A DNA stretch of 64,000 bases from Bactrocera neohumeralis (lineage: Eukaryota > Arthropoda > Insecta > Diptera > Tephritidae): positions 10,321,341 through 10,385,340 of the forward strand of contig NW_026089624.1 of assembly GCF_024586455.1 (NCBI RefSeq), in the 5' to 3' direction. Position numbers and translations under genes: made by a program. Shown here piece by piece: positions 11,437 to 23,410 of this stretch (position 1 is the stretch's first letter; each line of letters starts with the position of its first letter). A model generated the notes under the pieces. That model was not told where the DNA came from and made no database searches. It saw only the letters and a list, made by a program, of their open reading frames with translations.

Positions 11437-12142
11437 TGTAGCCGATATAGCTTCCTGCGGGGAGGGAGATAAGAATATTCCCGCGGTAAGGCATGCCTGT
11501 AGTAGGAGGCGACTAAAATCCAAATGCATGTCTGACATTCACATGTCTGGTTTATTGAATGTCAGCATAGTGTAATGTCAGAAAAGTGCTATATTGAGAT
11601 GCAATCATATTCTTTAAATGGGTTTGCGATTATATAACAAACACTAAATGGATTTGACGGACAACACATCATACAGCCGGGTTCTTAAGAGCTCCTCGGA
11701 GTTCTTAGGGGATCGACTGGCAGTAGCGCGAGCTACAGGTAACACCAAAGACCAAAACATGGTACCACGGGGAGCAGTTTGCCCCCGTTCGCTCTGGAGT
11801 AATCTGCTCAGTCTTGAGATAAAAAATGCAAAGGGCAATAGTCCAATGTGGAGTCGCACTGCGGCCGGGTGCCGGACCCAGAGTACGGCAGAGGTTTTAG
11901 ATGGGCCTCGAACCCGACCAAGGTGGCTAGGGTGTTTCCTTTGGTTTTCACCCGAACCGATTGGAACCAAAGTGTATGTGTGTGGGGCGGCACTGAGAGT
12001 GTAGTGTTGTGCAAACACTTTGGGGCGCTGATCAACGCATTAATTTGATCTATGTGCTACTAGCAATAGATAGCGCCGTGGATTTGAGCCTTCGTAGGCA
12101 GATACCCACGTAAAACACATTGGCAGTTGTAGCCGATATAGC
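11437..12142 (+). mobile_element. R1-type non-LTR retrotransposon 3' fragment with 15-bp TSD
   Basis: The 15-bp sequence TGTAGCCGATATAGC occurs at 11437-11451 and 12128-12142 and brackets a 676-bp insert at 11452-12127. The insert's last ~280 bp (GGGTGCCGGACCCA..., TGATCAACGCATT..., ACCCACGTAAAAC near its end) match, in inverse orientation, the 3' untranslated region of the R1-clade element at 49743-50030. The insert also holds a CCCGCGGTAAGGCATGCCTG block near 11480. The frame at 11648-12004 has no recognisable domain and is probably fortuitous. Confidence 0.7.
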
Positions 12143-12698
12143 TACACAAACCGCAAATTTAGTAACTGAGCTCAGTTGAGTAACAGAATTAAAACTCTAA
12201 CAAATGCGGCACATGTAGCTGAGTATGAAACTCAAGGAATTAATGATTCCATAACAAGTCACGAAAATTTAGACATAATAAAGTCTTTGCCAGAATTCTC
12301 CGGTAAATCTTATGTCAGCTGGAGGGAAGCTACACAAAATTCGATGAGCCTATATACATATTGAAGGTAGTAGAAGGTATTTTGGAGCACTAGCTATCCC
12401 CAGAAATAAGATTGTAGGTAATGCCAATGATATGTTAACTAATCATGGCACAGTTTTGAAGTTGGAAGCAATATTTGCAAGGTTAGATTTTGCTAACGCC
12501 AACAGACGACCAATTCACGTAATTGATCAAGAGATGAGTGTTATGATTAATTAATTATTATAATGAAGTCAATCAGAAATTGACATTACTAATAAATAAA
12601 ACTATAATGACGCACGGCACCAATTCAGATATTACAAAACAATTAAATATCAAGAATCGAGAAACCCCGTTAAGAACTTTTATAACTGGTTTAAATTA
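12143..12698 (+). pseudogene. LTR-retrotransposon Gag remnant (gypsy group)
   Basis: From about 12176 a Gag-like protein can be read in pieces: SLPEFSGKSYVSWREA near 12275-12330, then in other frames an INPI-type HVIDQEMS block near 12520 and FITGL near 12685. This order (PEFSG, WREA, HVI-QE, F-GL) matches the capsid part of gypsy-group Gag. It has several stops and frame changes. The R1-type fragment sits in its leader, and copy B abuts it at 12699. Confidence 0.65.
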
Positions 12699-15600
12699 AG
12701 GAGGCGTCTTAGACAACGACTACATGAGCTCTCGACTCTCAACAACAACTTGTTAACATCAACTAATATGCATTAAAAGATTGCTCAAACTCGGCTCTAT
12801 ATTTCTCTCCGCGTAGTTCATATATCTGTCCTATTTTATTGAATATAGAAAAAATTAAAATCATGTCAATCGGTCGCTCCGTTTCATAACGGGGCACCTC
12901 GACAGGATAGAATTTATAGAATACTAACTGTCAAACGTATTGCTATTGCCATTGCCGAATCTGTATGTGGGCATTTGCTATCATAATATAATCATTTGCG
13001 CAAAGGTGTAGGGTAGGTATGTAGGTTCGAGCTGATGTAGTGCATGCTTGAGCCTTGAATAATTTATTTTATCACTTGCGAAATGACGTCGGAGTAGAGT
13101 AGCTGACGTAGCGCACGTTTTGAGCTTTTGAACTCTAAATCTTTAATGTGGAAAATAAAAAAAAGGATCTTTATCCATTCTTACAAATGTATTTCTGGGA
13201 AAAATAAGATAATACGAAAAGAGAAAGACGTAATGCAGCTTGCATATCAAGCCTCCCCAGAGATTTTAGAAATTCCATTGAATAATTCACAGTTTCGAAT
13301 TTTTTGGCAACAAAAATTGAGCGTGCACTCAAGCAATGGTAGTTAAGATAACTTGGATAATGTTGGCATAAACATTCGTGATGAGTTCATATTTTCAGAT
13401 AGTGCTTCGTGCATTTATTGTCAGACATATAAACCGAAGTGGGATTGTGGTGTCCGCAAGGTCCAAGAACCATATTGGTGTCAGCCCACACCAAATTTAG
13501 CGTAGGATTCAAAGTTTGATAAGCATCCTATTTATTTCAACTTAAACGCACAATTTAACATACTTTATGCGCAATAAAAGAATTGTATTCAATAGCTTTA
13601 AATATGAACTAAATACTATTTTATTATAATGGACTATTCGATGCAATGAAAACTTTATAGCCGGTATTAGAACCCAAGTGATTAAGGTTTCAACTTAAGC
13701 GGCTATACCAATGTGACACTTTCAAAAAAAATTCTTTTTGTTTTTTTGCTTTTTCGATAGTTTATATATTCAAAAATATCCTGTGAAATTCGCAAGGTCG
13801 TATCTTGAATAGTTTTTGAATGGCAGCGTTCTAAACAGCGCCCGCTCAGAGGTGCAAACATATATAAGTGAAACTTTAAACGCGTTTTTCTCGAAACGAC
13901 ATTTTTCTAAATTGCTAATCTAATCATAACTCAACGAGAAATTGACCGATCGACTTTAAATTAAAACTGGGTATAGTTGAATACATTTACTATATAATGA
14001 CCTACGATTTTTTTGATTGGTTGAAAATTGTCAATTTGGCATTAAAAAGACGACCATTTTTTCCGTAAAAAACTATTTTTTTTTTTCAAACTTAATTTTT
14101 GATATTTTTCAAAGATCGTAAATCATTGTATAGAAAATATATTTAAGTTTAATAAACATTTGACATTGAACGTTTACAAACCAACCCGCCTGAGGGTTTT
14201 TCCTGATCCTTCAGATTTTCTTCAAAGCTCTTATCCTCTTTGGCATATGTCTGAGTTCTTGTTTAGCCAAATTTTATAGCAGTCTCACACTTAACATAAC
14301 ATTGGTACGATTACGATTCTTTTGACGCCGTATTTTGAAGGTATGGGCGGATAAAGGAGGTCTTGAGGATTAGAAAATGTGTACTCATATACTCACCTCA
14401 AACTTCTAGTTTTTGAGATATTACAAATTTTTGAACTTAAATAAAAATATCTCGAAAACTATAAGTTTTTATTTTTATTTTTTAATCCTGAGGGTGTTTC
14501 CCTATCCATCTGTATCATCAAATCACGGCGCCAAAAGAACCCTAATATTGCCATTACATTTATGTGAAACCTAGGATTTATCTTGATTCCTCACAGGAAA
14601 TCCAAAATAGTCTAAATCGAACTATTCAATAATCAGTGGTGTGGAATCTGATAGTTGTCGGAATTAGAATTGAAACCGATAAAAAAAGTAGTAGGTGCCA
14701 TGAACTCAGATATTATTGGTTTGATGTTTGAAACAGGATTTTTATTGGTTTGAGTGTAATCGAAACCAATTTTATGGGTTTTGATATCAGATATAAGGCA
14801 AGAAGACAATCGCTAGCAAATTTGAATATGGCGTTGTAATTTCTGTATGCTGTTAGACGGTTGAAAAAATGCAATTTATGAAATTTATTTATTTTGTTGT
14901 ACGAATTAATCAACTTTACTTTTAGAGGGGAAAACGTAAGAATAGAACACAAAATACCATAATAATTGAATTTATGGAAAAAATTCAGACATCATAAGAG
15001 CATTTACAAATCGCAATTAAATGCTTATAGATTCATTATGGCAGGAATTATCGGAATCCTGTAATGCTGCAGGTCCTCCACATAAAGACACCGGGCGGAA
15101 AAAGGTAAATAAATAACTTGTTTTTATGAGTTGCTAACTGACGCTGCAGGTGTTGTCGTGCGTGAAATTATGTAAGAGTTTATATTTAGTTTGAAAAATT
15201 GTTTCACTCTGAGTATTGCAAAACCAATAATCATGACACTCACAAGTGGCCTGATTTAAGAAAAAAGAAAACAAAATAAATTCTTATACATCTATTAAAT
15301 ATATATAAATAAAAAAGAAATTTAACCCTATTGTTGTGAGTATTGATATATGTACATTAGGGCGGGTCGATTTAAACATCGCCCTTTGCTCTAGAAAAAT
15401 CATATTCTAGGGATCAAAATAAGAAACTTTGCCGAAGGAACCATACCTCTAAAACGAATTTTGATGTCCCCCCCAAATTTTGGGGCAACTTTTTTGGGAG
15501 GGGCAATTTTGAAAAATCCCCCTTTTACCCCTTTAGAGTGCTCCAACGAGTCCAAATGGACCGACCCCCCCAACTTTTTACGGCCGATCCACCCATGCCG

Positions 15601-15806
15601 TGGCATACCCCCCGGGAAATCCCATGGGGGGTTTCCCCAAAAATAATTTAAAAAAAACACCATTTTTCTTTTTTTAAAAAATATAAAAAAACTTGTTTTT
15701 TTTCTATTTTTATTTTTTATTTATAATAATTCTATTTTTTTTCTTAAAAATTTATTTAGTCAGAACATATGTTAAAAAAATTTAAATTTTAGTTTAGAAA
15801 AGAACT
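12699..15806 (+). repeat. direct duplication, copy B (partner 5635-8757)
   Basis: Near-identical to copy A, including the left end of the nested transposon at 15358. The similarity drops sharply over the last ~350 bp before the N run: homopolymers lengthen, short words vanish, and the sequence becomes T- and A-rich. That pattern looks like poor consensus quality. The left junction falls inside the Gag remnant. Confidence 0.85.
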
Positions 15807-15906
15807 NNNNNNNNNNNNNNNNNNNNNNNNNNNNNNNNNNNNNNNNNNNNNNNNNNNNNNNNNNNNNNNNNNNNNNNNNNNNNNNNNNNNNNNNNNNNNN
15901 NNNNNN
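15807..15906. other. assembly gap, 100 N
   Basis: Exactly 100 N, the conventional size for a gap of unknown length. Confidence 0.99.
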
Positions 15907-16606
15907 TTTCTCCTTTTCGTATTATCTTATTTTTCCCAGAAATACATTTGTAAAAAAGGATCTTTCTCCTTTTCTTATTATCTTATTTTTCCTAGAAATA
16001 TATTCATAAGAAAGGATAAAGATCCTTTTTTTATTTTCCACATAAAAGATTTAAGGAGTTCAAAAGCTCAAAACGTGCGCTACATCAGCTACCTACCCGA
16101 CGTCATTTCGCAAGTGATAAAATAAATTATTCAAGAGCTCAAAGCATGCGCTACATCAGCTCGAACCTACCTACCCTACACCTTTGCGCAAATGATTATA
16201 TTATGATAGCAAATGCCCACATACAGATTTGGCAATGGCAATATGTTTGACGGTTAGTATTCTATAAATTCTATCCTGTCGAGATGCTCCGTTATGAAAC
16301 GGAGCGACTGATTTTCATTTTGTCTATATTCAATAAAATAGGACAGATATATGAACTACGCGGAGAGAAATATAGAACCGAGTTTGAGCAATCTTTTAAT
16401 TCATATTAGTTGATGTTCACAAGTTGTTGTTGAGAGTCGAGAGCTCATGTAGTCGTTGTCTAAGAGGCCTCTTAGCTAAATAAAATTACAAATAACCCCC
16501 CAGACCTCTACACAACGCCCCCATTTTCTTTCTGGGTCTCTTACCGCCCCCCTTGACACCTGCAGCGCCCACAAGGGGGCGTTATCGCCGACTTTGGGAA
16601 ACACTG
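15907..16606 (-). mobile_element. hAT-type element, right terminal region (inverted copy C)
   Basis: Reverse complement of 5503-6175. It ends with the inverted terminus CTTTGGGAAACACTG at 16592-16606. A ~55-bp stretch beginning TTCTCCTTTTC is duplicated in tandem at 15908-16020. With 5503 it forms the outer inverted ends of the first nest. Confidence 0.75.
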
Positions 16607-16734
16607 GTCTATATTATACATACATATGTATGTATGCTTTTGCGTTTTGCCCTCAATTCAATATTGACATCAAACATCATAGAGTATAATTTTGTATGAA
16701 TGCATGCATAGTAATATTTATAGTCAATTTAGAT
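16607..16734. other. spacer between two hAT nests
   Basis: AT-rich, with a short ATACATACATATGTATGTAT palindromic run near 16618. The last 8 bases, ATTTAGAT, are the left target duplication of the next element. Confidence 0.6.
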
Positions 16735-17196
16735 CAGTGGTCGGCAAAAGTTAAACAGTCGGAAATTGCGTGAATTGAAAAAAAAGTTATCACTTATTGC
16801 GTTTCAATGAGAACATAAAAAAAGGTATTGCATATACAGTGTACATACGTGCATAGATACAAACTTAAATAAAACATTCAAAATTCATTTGGATTTATGT
16901 ATTTATTTCGGTTAAAAAGTCACATAAAAGTTATTTTTTGTGAAAATTTCAAAGCATGGATTTGTAGTGCGAGTCGTAACCTTCCTTTTGATAAATTGGT
17001 TTGATAAAATTCTACAAAAATTTAAAAGTTATAGCCATTGGCGCAAAAAACCTGATTTTGCGATTTTGAAAAAGGTGGGAAATGTCGGGTCTGTAAATCG
17101 ATTAAAACATGATTGTTACCGATGAAAAACGTTTATTTATCTATGGAAATGAAAGAGAGATTCATAAATAATAAGAAAAATAGGAATTGGCGAAAA

Positions 17197-18738
17197 AAAT
17201 TATTCTGACTCGCAGTGGATGCAGGTGTAAGTGTTCGGGTTCGGTCCGGCACATTTCAAGTGAAGCCCTCGATCACAAACGATGCAATGGGCCGTGTTTT
17301 GACGATTCTCGTGCTTCGGCATCTTTTTCTTGCAAATCGTGCAAAAATCGAAGTCCTCTTCGATGTCGGTTTCGGTCAGAGACGGGCTTCTCTTCCGAGG
17401 CGTCTTCGATTTGCCACGGCCTTTGTGCTTCTTGGCTGCTGGTTCATCGGCTGCCTTCGTCAATTTTTGCCGCTTTTTTTCGGCCTTGTCACGCAGATTT
17501 GATGGTTTTCGGCGTTAACATAACATCGAGGCACTGATCGACAAGGGGCGGTACATGATGCAGATCGAAAGTGACACCAATGTTGGACTTTTTCCATGCA
17601 TCATGCTTCACGGTCATCATGCCTTTAAATGGTGCAAATACCGCAACATCTAGCGGCTGCATTTTGTGCGTGCATTTCGGCGGAAAAGACAGCAACGTGA
17701 TGCCATGATCCAACGCCAAATCTATCGCCTCGATCGATAAATGCGAACCGTGGTTGTCCAGCAGCAACATGGTTGGCGAATCGGCATTAGCACCGGTGTG
17801 CTTGATGAAATGACGCATGAATTGAGGGAATACGTCAGAGTTCATGTAACCAGAACCGTTCGCAACACCAACAGCGCCATGACTCGCATGAGTCATAAAA
17901 ATCTCTTTCATGTTGACTCGGGGAAAGAGGAAGAATGGCGGTATAGACTGGCCACTAGCGCTGACGGCCAAAGCCAAAGACACATTGGTGCCTTTTTCGG
18001 CAGATGTTGATGAGCCGACCTGCTTTTGTCCTTTGCGCGCGATGGTTTTGACAGGTCTGGTTGGCACGGTCGGGCACCCGGTTTCATCCATGTTCCATAT
18101 TCGGTGAGGTTCAAACGGCGTCTTACCGAGAACGGATGAAAGGTTGGCAAAGAATGCATCGACATTCTCTTTGTTGAATCGCTTCGCACGGCTCTGGCTT
18201 ACTTGCTCTGGTGTTCGCAGTGACAAATTTTTGTGGCGTTTCATGAACGCCAACTGCCAATCCTTACTCGCCTGTTGATTGTCGTTCCATGGATCCGGAT
18301 ACGACGCGCCAACTTTCCGAGCAAATTCATACGCGAGCTAACGAAGCTCCATCAAACTAATTCCATAGTTGATGTCGCTGGTCTTGAGAATGTAGCTTAT
18401 CAGCGCCTTCTCTTGTTCGATGTTGAAGATCTGAAATAAAAAAAAAATTATTTATTATTCGATGAAAGAAAAAGAAAGAAACCAGCAGAACTCACTGTTT
18501 TTGTGCCCATCGTCGTGCTTTCAGCCAGCAAATTCTTCATTACATCGGCATTGGCAGTAGTAACGTCGATGCTCGCACCATCAAATGCTGCAATATAACG
18601 CATCAGGTTGGTCCTCGGAATTTTGTGTGCCGTCGCAGATTGTCGAACGCTGTTGTGATGTATTTTCACCGACTTGATCGCCTCCAAAATGTTGTCGAAA
18701 TCAACAATTTTCTCTTGTTTGGGATAGTACCGCGGCAT
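17197..18738 (-). pseudogene. pogo/Tigger-like transposase with C-terminal PHD finger
   Basis: Exon 1 is 18738-18496, starting MPRYYPKQEK, a Psq-type helix-turn-helix. The 65-bp intron 18495-18431 has a GTGAGT donor and a TTTCAG acceptor, phase 0. Exon 2 carries a CENP-B-type DNA-binding domain (DWQLAFMKRHKNLSLR). The DDE_1 catalytic core follows, with WNMDETG (first Asp at residue 196), LLLDNHGSH and a MQPLDV block. After a frameshift near 17490-17500 comes a Lys/Arg-rich linker and then a Cys4-His-Cys3 PHD finger (CTIC, CIVC, HLKC, CIHC) ending at 17197-17200. Breaks are a TAG at 18340-18338 and the frameshift. Catalytic motifs are intact. PHD fingers are not part of the basic pogo transposase. 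Confidence 0.85.
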
Positions 18739-21120
18739 AATGACTAAAAAAAATTTTTCGGAGCACGAAACTATCAGGAAATGTTGAAAAACTATTGTGT
18801 TGTTGAAATTCTGCACGAAAAATCACTTATACACGTCAAATATATGAAGTTAGCATGTCAAATGTAAAAAACTATGTGGCCCGACATTCCCCGTAATAAT
18901 TGGCTCGGAGATTCCCCAAACGCTCATATTTGCAAAATGGCGGTGGATAATGAACACAATGTAAATTCGTGCAAAATTTCTTTTGTGTGTCGAAGGCTAA
19001 AGGCTCAACTAATATTATAAACATATTTACCTGGATGAATTTATTGGAAAATGTGAAAAAAATCAACTATACACAGAGTTGAAAAAAAATTTTCGGAGTG
19101 TCGAATTTCTTTTTGTTGTCGCAGAGAGGTTATAACACGTGTTCACAGCTCGAGTGCTATATAGAAACTGAGCTTAGTATGAGACGAGCCGATCACAGTT
19201 GGTTGCAGCTGTCAACTAGGGAAAAAAATATCGCGCTGGCCCGGGATTCCCTACCTGCCCAACCCAAAAAAATTTGCTCGCAAATATATGTCGAAGGAAA
19301 AAGTGATAAACACAAATAAGAAATTCTTTTTACATGAGGATAAAATGATTCATCCAAATGTTTCCAGAACTCCAAAATATTCGATTTATTTGAAACACAC
19401 ATTTCGCTTCGCAATATTATTAACTCAGATTGGATTTCCAATTTGTATTTGCTAACATCGCAATTAAAGGGATCTTCAAAAATATCGATTAGTGTTTGAA
19501 AACAAGCAAAATCCTTAAATCTATCTTCAAAGTTATTAAACAGTGTTTCCAATATTGCAATATGATCATGTGATTTATTAACTTGTTTAAGTTTTGCATA
19601 AACAAAAACAGTTTTCGGAAAATGGAAATAATCATGCGACTGAATTTCATTTAACAGTAAAAATAATTTTGTTTTGAATTCATTCAGATTTTTTACCGCA
19701 TTTTGCATTCTTCTTTCCCTTCCTTGAAGCTGTAAATTCAGTTCGTTTAAAATTAAGGTGACATCGGCTAAAAATGCCAAGTCTAAAATAAAATCTTCAT
19801 CTTTTAAAAAACGAATCTCGAATTTGAATTTTTCCACATTTTTAGTTTCCAGAGACTGCAGAACTTCCTCCCTTAATTCAAACAATCTGTTTAGACAATC
19901 ACCACGACTTAGCCAACGAACATCTGTAAACATTTTAAGGTCGGAGTGGCCAGCGCTCGTATTTTTTAAAAAGTTTACAAATTTTCTGTGGGTAAGTGAA
20001 TGATGCCCCGCTCGGACCTTATCAATTATTTGTTCTGCAAGTTTCATGACCGGGTGATTTTTGATAAATTTAAACGAGTGCAACTTTGAATTATGCAATG
20101 AAAAGTATGCCCTGAAACCATGTTTTTTCAATTGTGGAAGCCTTCATATTTTCCAGTCATGACATTTACACCATCTGGATGTTGACGCAAATTTATTGAT
20201 GTCAACAACTGAAAAACTCGTTAACGACATCGAACAAAAGCTTTCCGTCACATTCCCATAGAACGCTTCAAGAGAAAACAATGTTTCAGTTACTACGCAA
20301 TTTATATCACGGCACCTTGCAGAACACAATAGCTAATTGACAAAGATCGTTAACTGGTGGTTTCGTCTAAGCATATAAAAAAAAGTTTGCAATCATTAAC
20401 CTTTTTTTCAATATTGCTGATTCAATGCACATTCCTAATTGATAAGTACGTCGCGCTACAGTTCGTGGGGATAAAGGAATAGTTTCAAATAATTCTATAT
20501 TATGTTTAAATTTTTGTAAAATTTTTGTACACATTTGTTTAACAAATACCCCATCAGCAAAACGTCTGCCTTGTTTTACAATATCAAAGCTAATTAAGCA
20601 TGAAATTTCCGTTTTTAAAAGCATAAAGTGTGTCTCGCAAGGCATCTTTGCATTTAAGAAACAAAGCGCAACAGTCAAGCACGATGTTGATTCGTTGCTG
20701 TCTCGCCAACGACTAAACGATAGAGCGTAAGATTACGTGTGAAGTGAAAGTGTAAACACAATGGCTACGACAGACTGCAGCGTTGGCACGGTAGAACTGA
20801 AAAGAAACGTTGTTCATATTACTACATGTATATTTTGAGAAGCAACAACAACACAATGGCCGGCATATACACAAATCAACGCAGTTGTCCATTTTGTATG
20901 TACAAAACTTCGTTGTGGCCATACTAATTCCTTTCACTTCAATGAAATTTTAATATTTTGTTTAAAGTGAAATTTTTTATGCAAAAAATTAGTAAATAGG
21001 TAAATATTTTTGCTTTAAATTATCAATTGTTATTACAAATGATATAATAGAGCTATAATATAGCTTTTCTGCTTTTTATCGGGTGATTTTTAAGAGCTTG
21101 ATAGTTTTTTACAAAAATTT
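18660..21120 (-). repeat. tandem duplication, copy D (partner 21149-23410)
   Basis: Contains the 5' part of the pogo gene, the hAT transposase and the start of a mariner terminus (TATCGGGTGATTTTTAAGAG near 21079). Copy E repeats all of it in the same orientation. Confidence 0.85.
19193..20700 (-). pseudogene. hAT transposase, GTF2IRD2/ZBED5-like (copy D)
   Basis: Reads right to left. The segment 20678-20367 contains GRRFADGVFVKQ and the SPRTVARRTYQLG block. A broken stretch follows at 20329-20144, then a long open frame 20131-19193 with TDVRWLSRGDCLNRLFELR near residues 70-88 and a late LFPSTYICEQIF block. That is the usual order for GTF2IRD2-like domesticated and active hAT transposases. 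The C-terminal dimerisation segment is cut off after CEQIF by unrelated sequence at about 19270. Several stops split the N-terminal half. Confidence 0.8.
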
Positions 21121-21148
21121 ATAAAAGATTGTCGAACATGGCTATTAT

Positions 21149-23410
21149 GTATTTTCACCGACTTGATCGCCTCCAAAATGTTGTCGAAATCAACGAATTT
21201 TCTTGTTTGGGATAGTACCAAATTTTTGACTAAAAAAATTTTTCGGAGCACGAAACTATCAGGAAATGTTCAAAAACTAATTTTGAAATTTGTCCATGAA
21301 AAATCACTTATACACGTCAAATATATGAAGTTAGCATGTAAAATGTAAAAAAACAGCATGGCCCGACATTCCTATCTGCTCGAAAACGCTATTTATTTGC
21401 AAAATGGCGGTGGATAATGAACACAATAAATTCGTGCAAAATTTTTTTTGTGTCGAAGGCTAAAGGCTCAACCTGTATTATAAACATATTTACCTGGATG
21501 AATTTATTGGAAAATGTGAAAAAATCAACTATACACAGAGTTGAAAAAATTTAAGGACTGTGAATTTCTTTTTGTTGTCGCAGAATGGTTATAACACGTG
21601 TTCACAGCTCGAGTGCTATATAGAAACTGAGCTTAGTATGAGACGAGCCGATCACAGTTGGTTGCAGCTGTCAACTAGGGAAAAATATCGCGCTGGCCCG
21701 GGATTCCTACTGCCCACTCCAAAAAAATTCCAAATATATGTCGAAGGAAAAAGTGATAAACACAAATAAGAAATTTTTTACATGAGAAAATGATTCATCC
21801 AAATGTTTCCAGAACTCCAAAATATCGGATTTATTTGAAACACACATTTTGCCAGCAATATTATTAACTCAGATTGGATTTCCAATTTGTATTTGCTAAC
21901 ATCGCAATTAAAGGGATCTTCAAAAATATCGATTAGTGTTTGAAAACAAGCAAAATCCTTAAATCTATCTTCAAAGTTATTAAACAGTGTTTCCAATATT
22001 GCAATATGATCATGTGATTTATTAACGCTGGATAAACAAAAACAGTTTTCGGAAAATGGAAATAATCATGACTGAATTTCATTTAACAGTAAAAATAATT
22101 TTGTTTTGAAAATTCAGATTTTTTGCATTTTTCATTCTTCTTTCCTTCCTTGAAGCTGTAAATTCAGTTCGTTTAAGATTAAGGTGACATCGGCTAAAAA
22201 TGCCAAGTCTAAAATAAAATCTTCATCTTTTAAAAAACGAATCTCTAATTTGAATTTTTCCACATTTTTAGTTTCAGACTGCAGAACTTCCCCTTAATTC
22301 AAACAATTGTTTAGACAATCACCACGACGTCAGCCAACGAACATCTGTAAACATTTTAGGTCGGAGTTCCTGGTGTGGGTGAATGAGCTCGGACCTTATC
22401 ATTATTTGTTCTGCAAGTTTCATGACCGGGTGATTGCTGATCAGAAGCGAATAATTCTGAAAAGTATGCCCCGAAAAGAAATACCATGTTTTTTCAATTG
22501 CCTACGAAATATTTTTGACATTTACCATCTGTACACACTCCCGCAAATTTATTGATGTCAACAACTTTGTTAACGACATCGAACATTTCCGTCACATTTT
22601 AGAACGCTTCAAGAGAAAACAATGTTTCAGTTACTACGCAATTTATATCTACGGCTCGAACACATATAGCTAATTGACAAAGATCGTTAACAGCGGTGGT
22701 TTCGTCTAAGCATATAGAAAAAAGTTTGCAATCATTAATTTTTCAATATCGCTGATTCAATGCACATTCAATTGATAAGTCTAAGTTAAGATAAAGGAAT
22801 AGTTTCAAATAATTCTATATTATGTTTAAATTTTTGTAAAATTTTTGTACACATTTGTTTAACAAATACCCCATCAGCAAAACGTCTGCCTTGTTTTACA
22901 ATAACAAAGCTAATTAAGCATGAAATTTCCGTTTTTAAAAGCAGTCTCAAGGCATCTTTGCATTTAAACAAAGCGCAACAGTTGATGCGCGCGTTAGTTG
23001 CTGTCTCGCCAACGACTAAACGATAGAGCGTAAGATTACGTGTGAAGTGAAAGTGTAAACACAATGGCTACGACAGACTGCAGCGGCACGGCAGTGAACT
23101 GAAAACGTCGTTGTTCATATTACTACATGTATATTTTGAGAAGCAACAACAACACAATGGCCGGCATGTTACACAAAACAACGCAGTTGTCCATTTTGTA
23201 TGTACACAATTTCATACTAATTCCTTTCACTTCATGAAATTTTAATATTTTGTTCAAAAGTTGAAATTTTTATACAAAAAATAAGTAAATAGGTCAATAT
23301 TTTTGCTTTAAATTATCAATTGTTATTACAAATGATATAATAGAGCTATAATATAGCTTTTTTATGCTTTTATCGGGTGATTTTTTAAGAGCTTGATAAC
23401 TTTTTTTTTT
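21149..23410 (-). repeat. tandem duplication, copy E (partner 18660-21120)
   Basis: Same orientation and order as copy D, but about 200 bp shorter because many 1-20-base words are missing throughout, often at short repeats (for example ATCAATTATT becomes ATCATTATT near 22400). Substitutions are comparatively few. Confidence 0.85.
21778..23064 (-). pseudogene. hAT transposase, decayed second copy (copy E)
   Basis: Only fragments stay open: 23064-22786 (GRRFADGVFVKQ part) and 21996-21778 (LFNNFEDRFKDFACF part). The intervening RWLSRG region is lost through small deletions. Otherwise it follows copy D. Confidence 0.75.

Noticed and set aside
11648..12004. 118-codon plus frame and overlapping 124-codon minus frame
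   Set aside because: Both overlap a non-coding R1-type 3' region; neither has a domain and the match to 49743-50030 is not codon-preserving.
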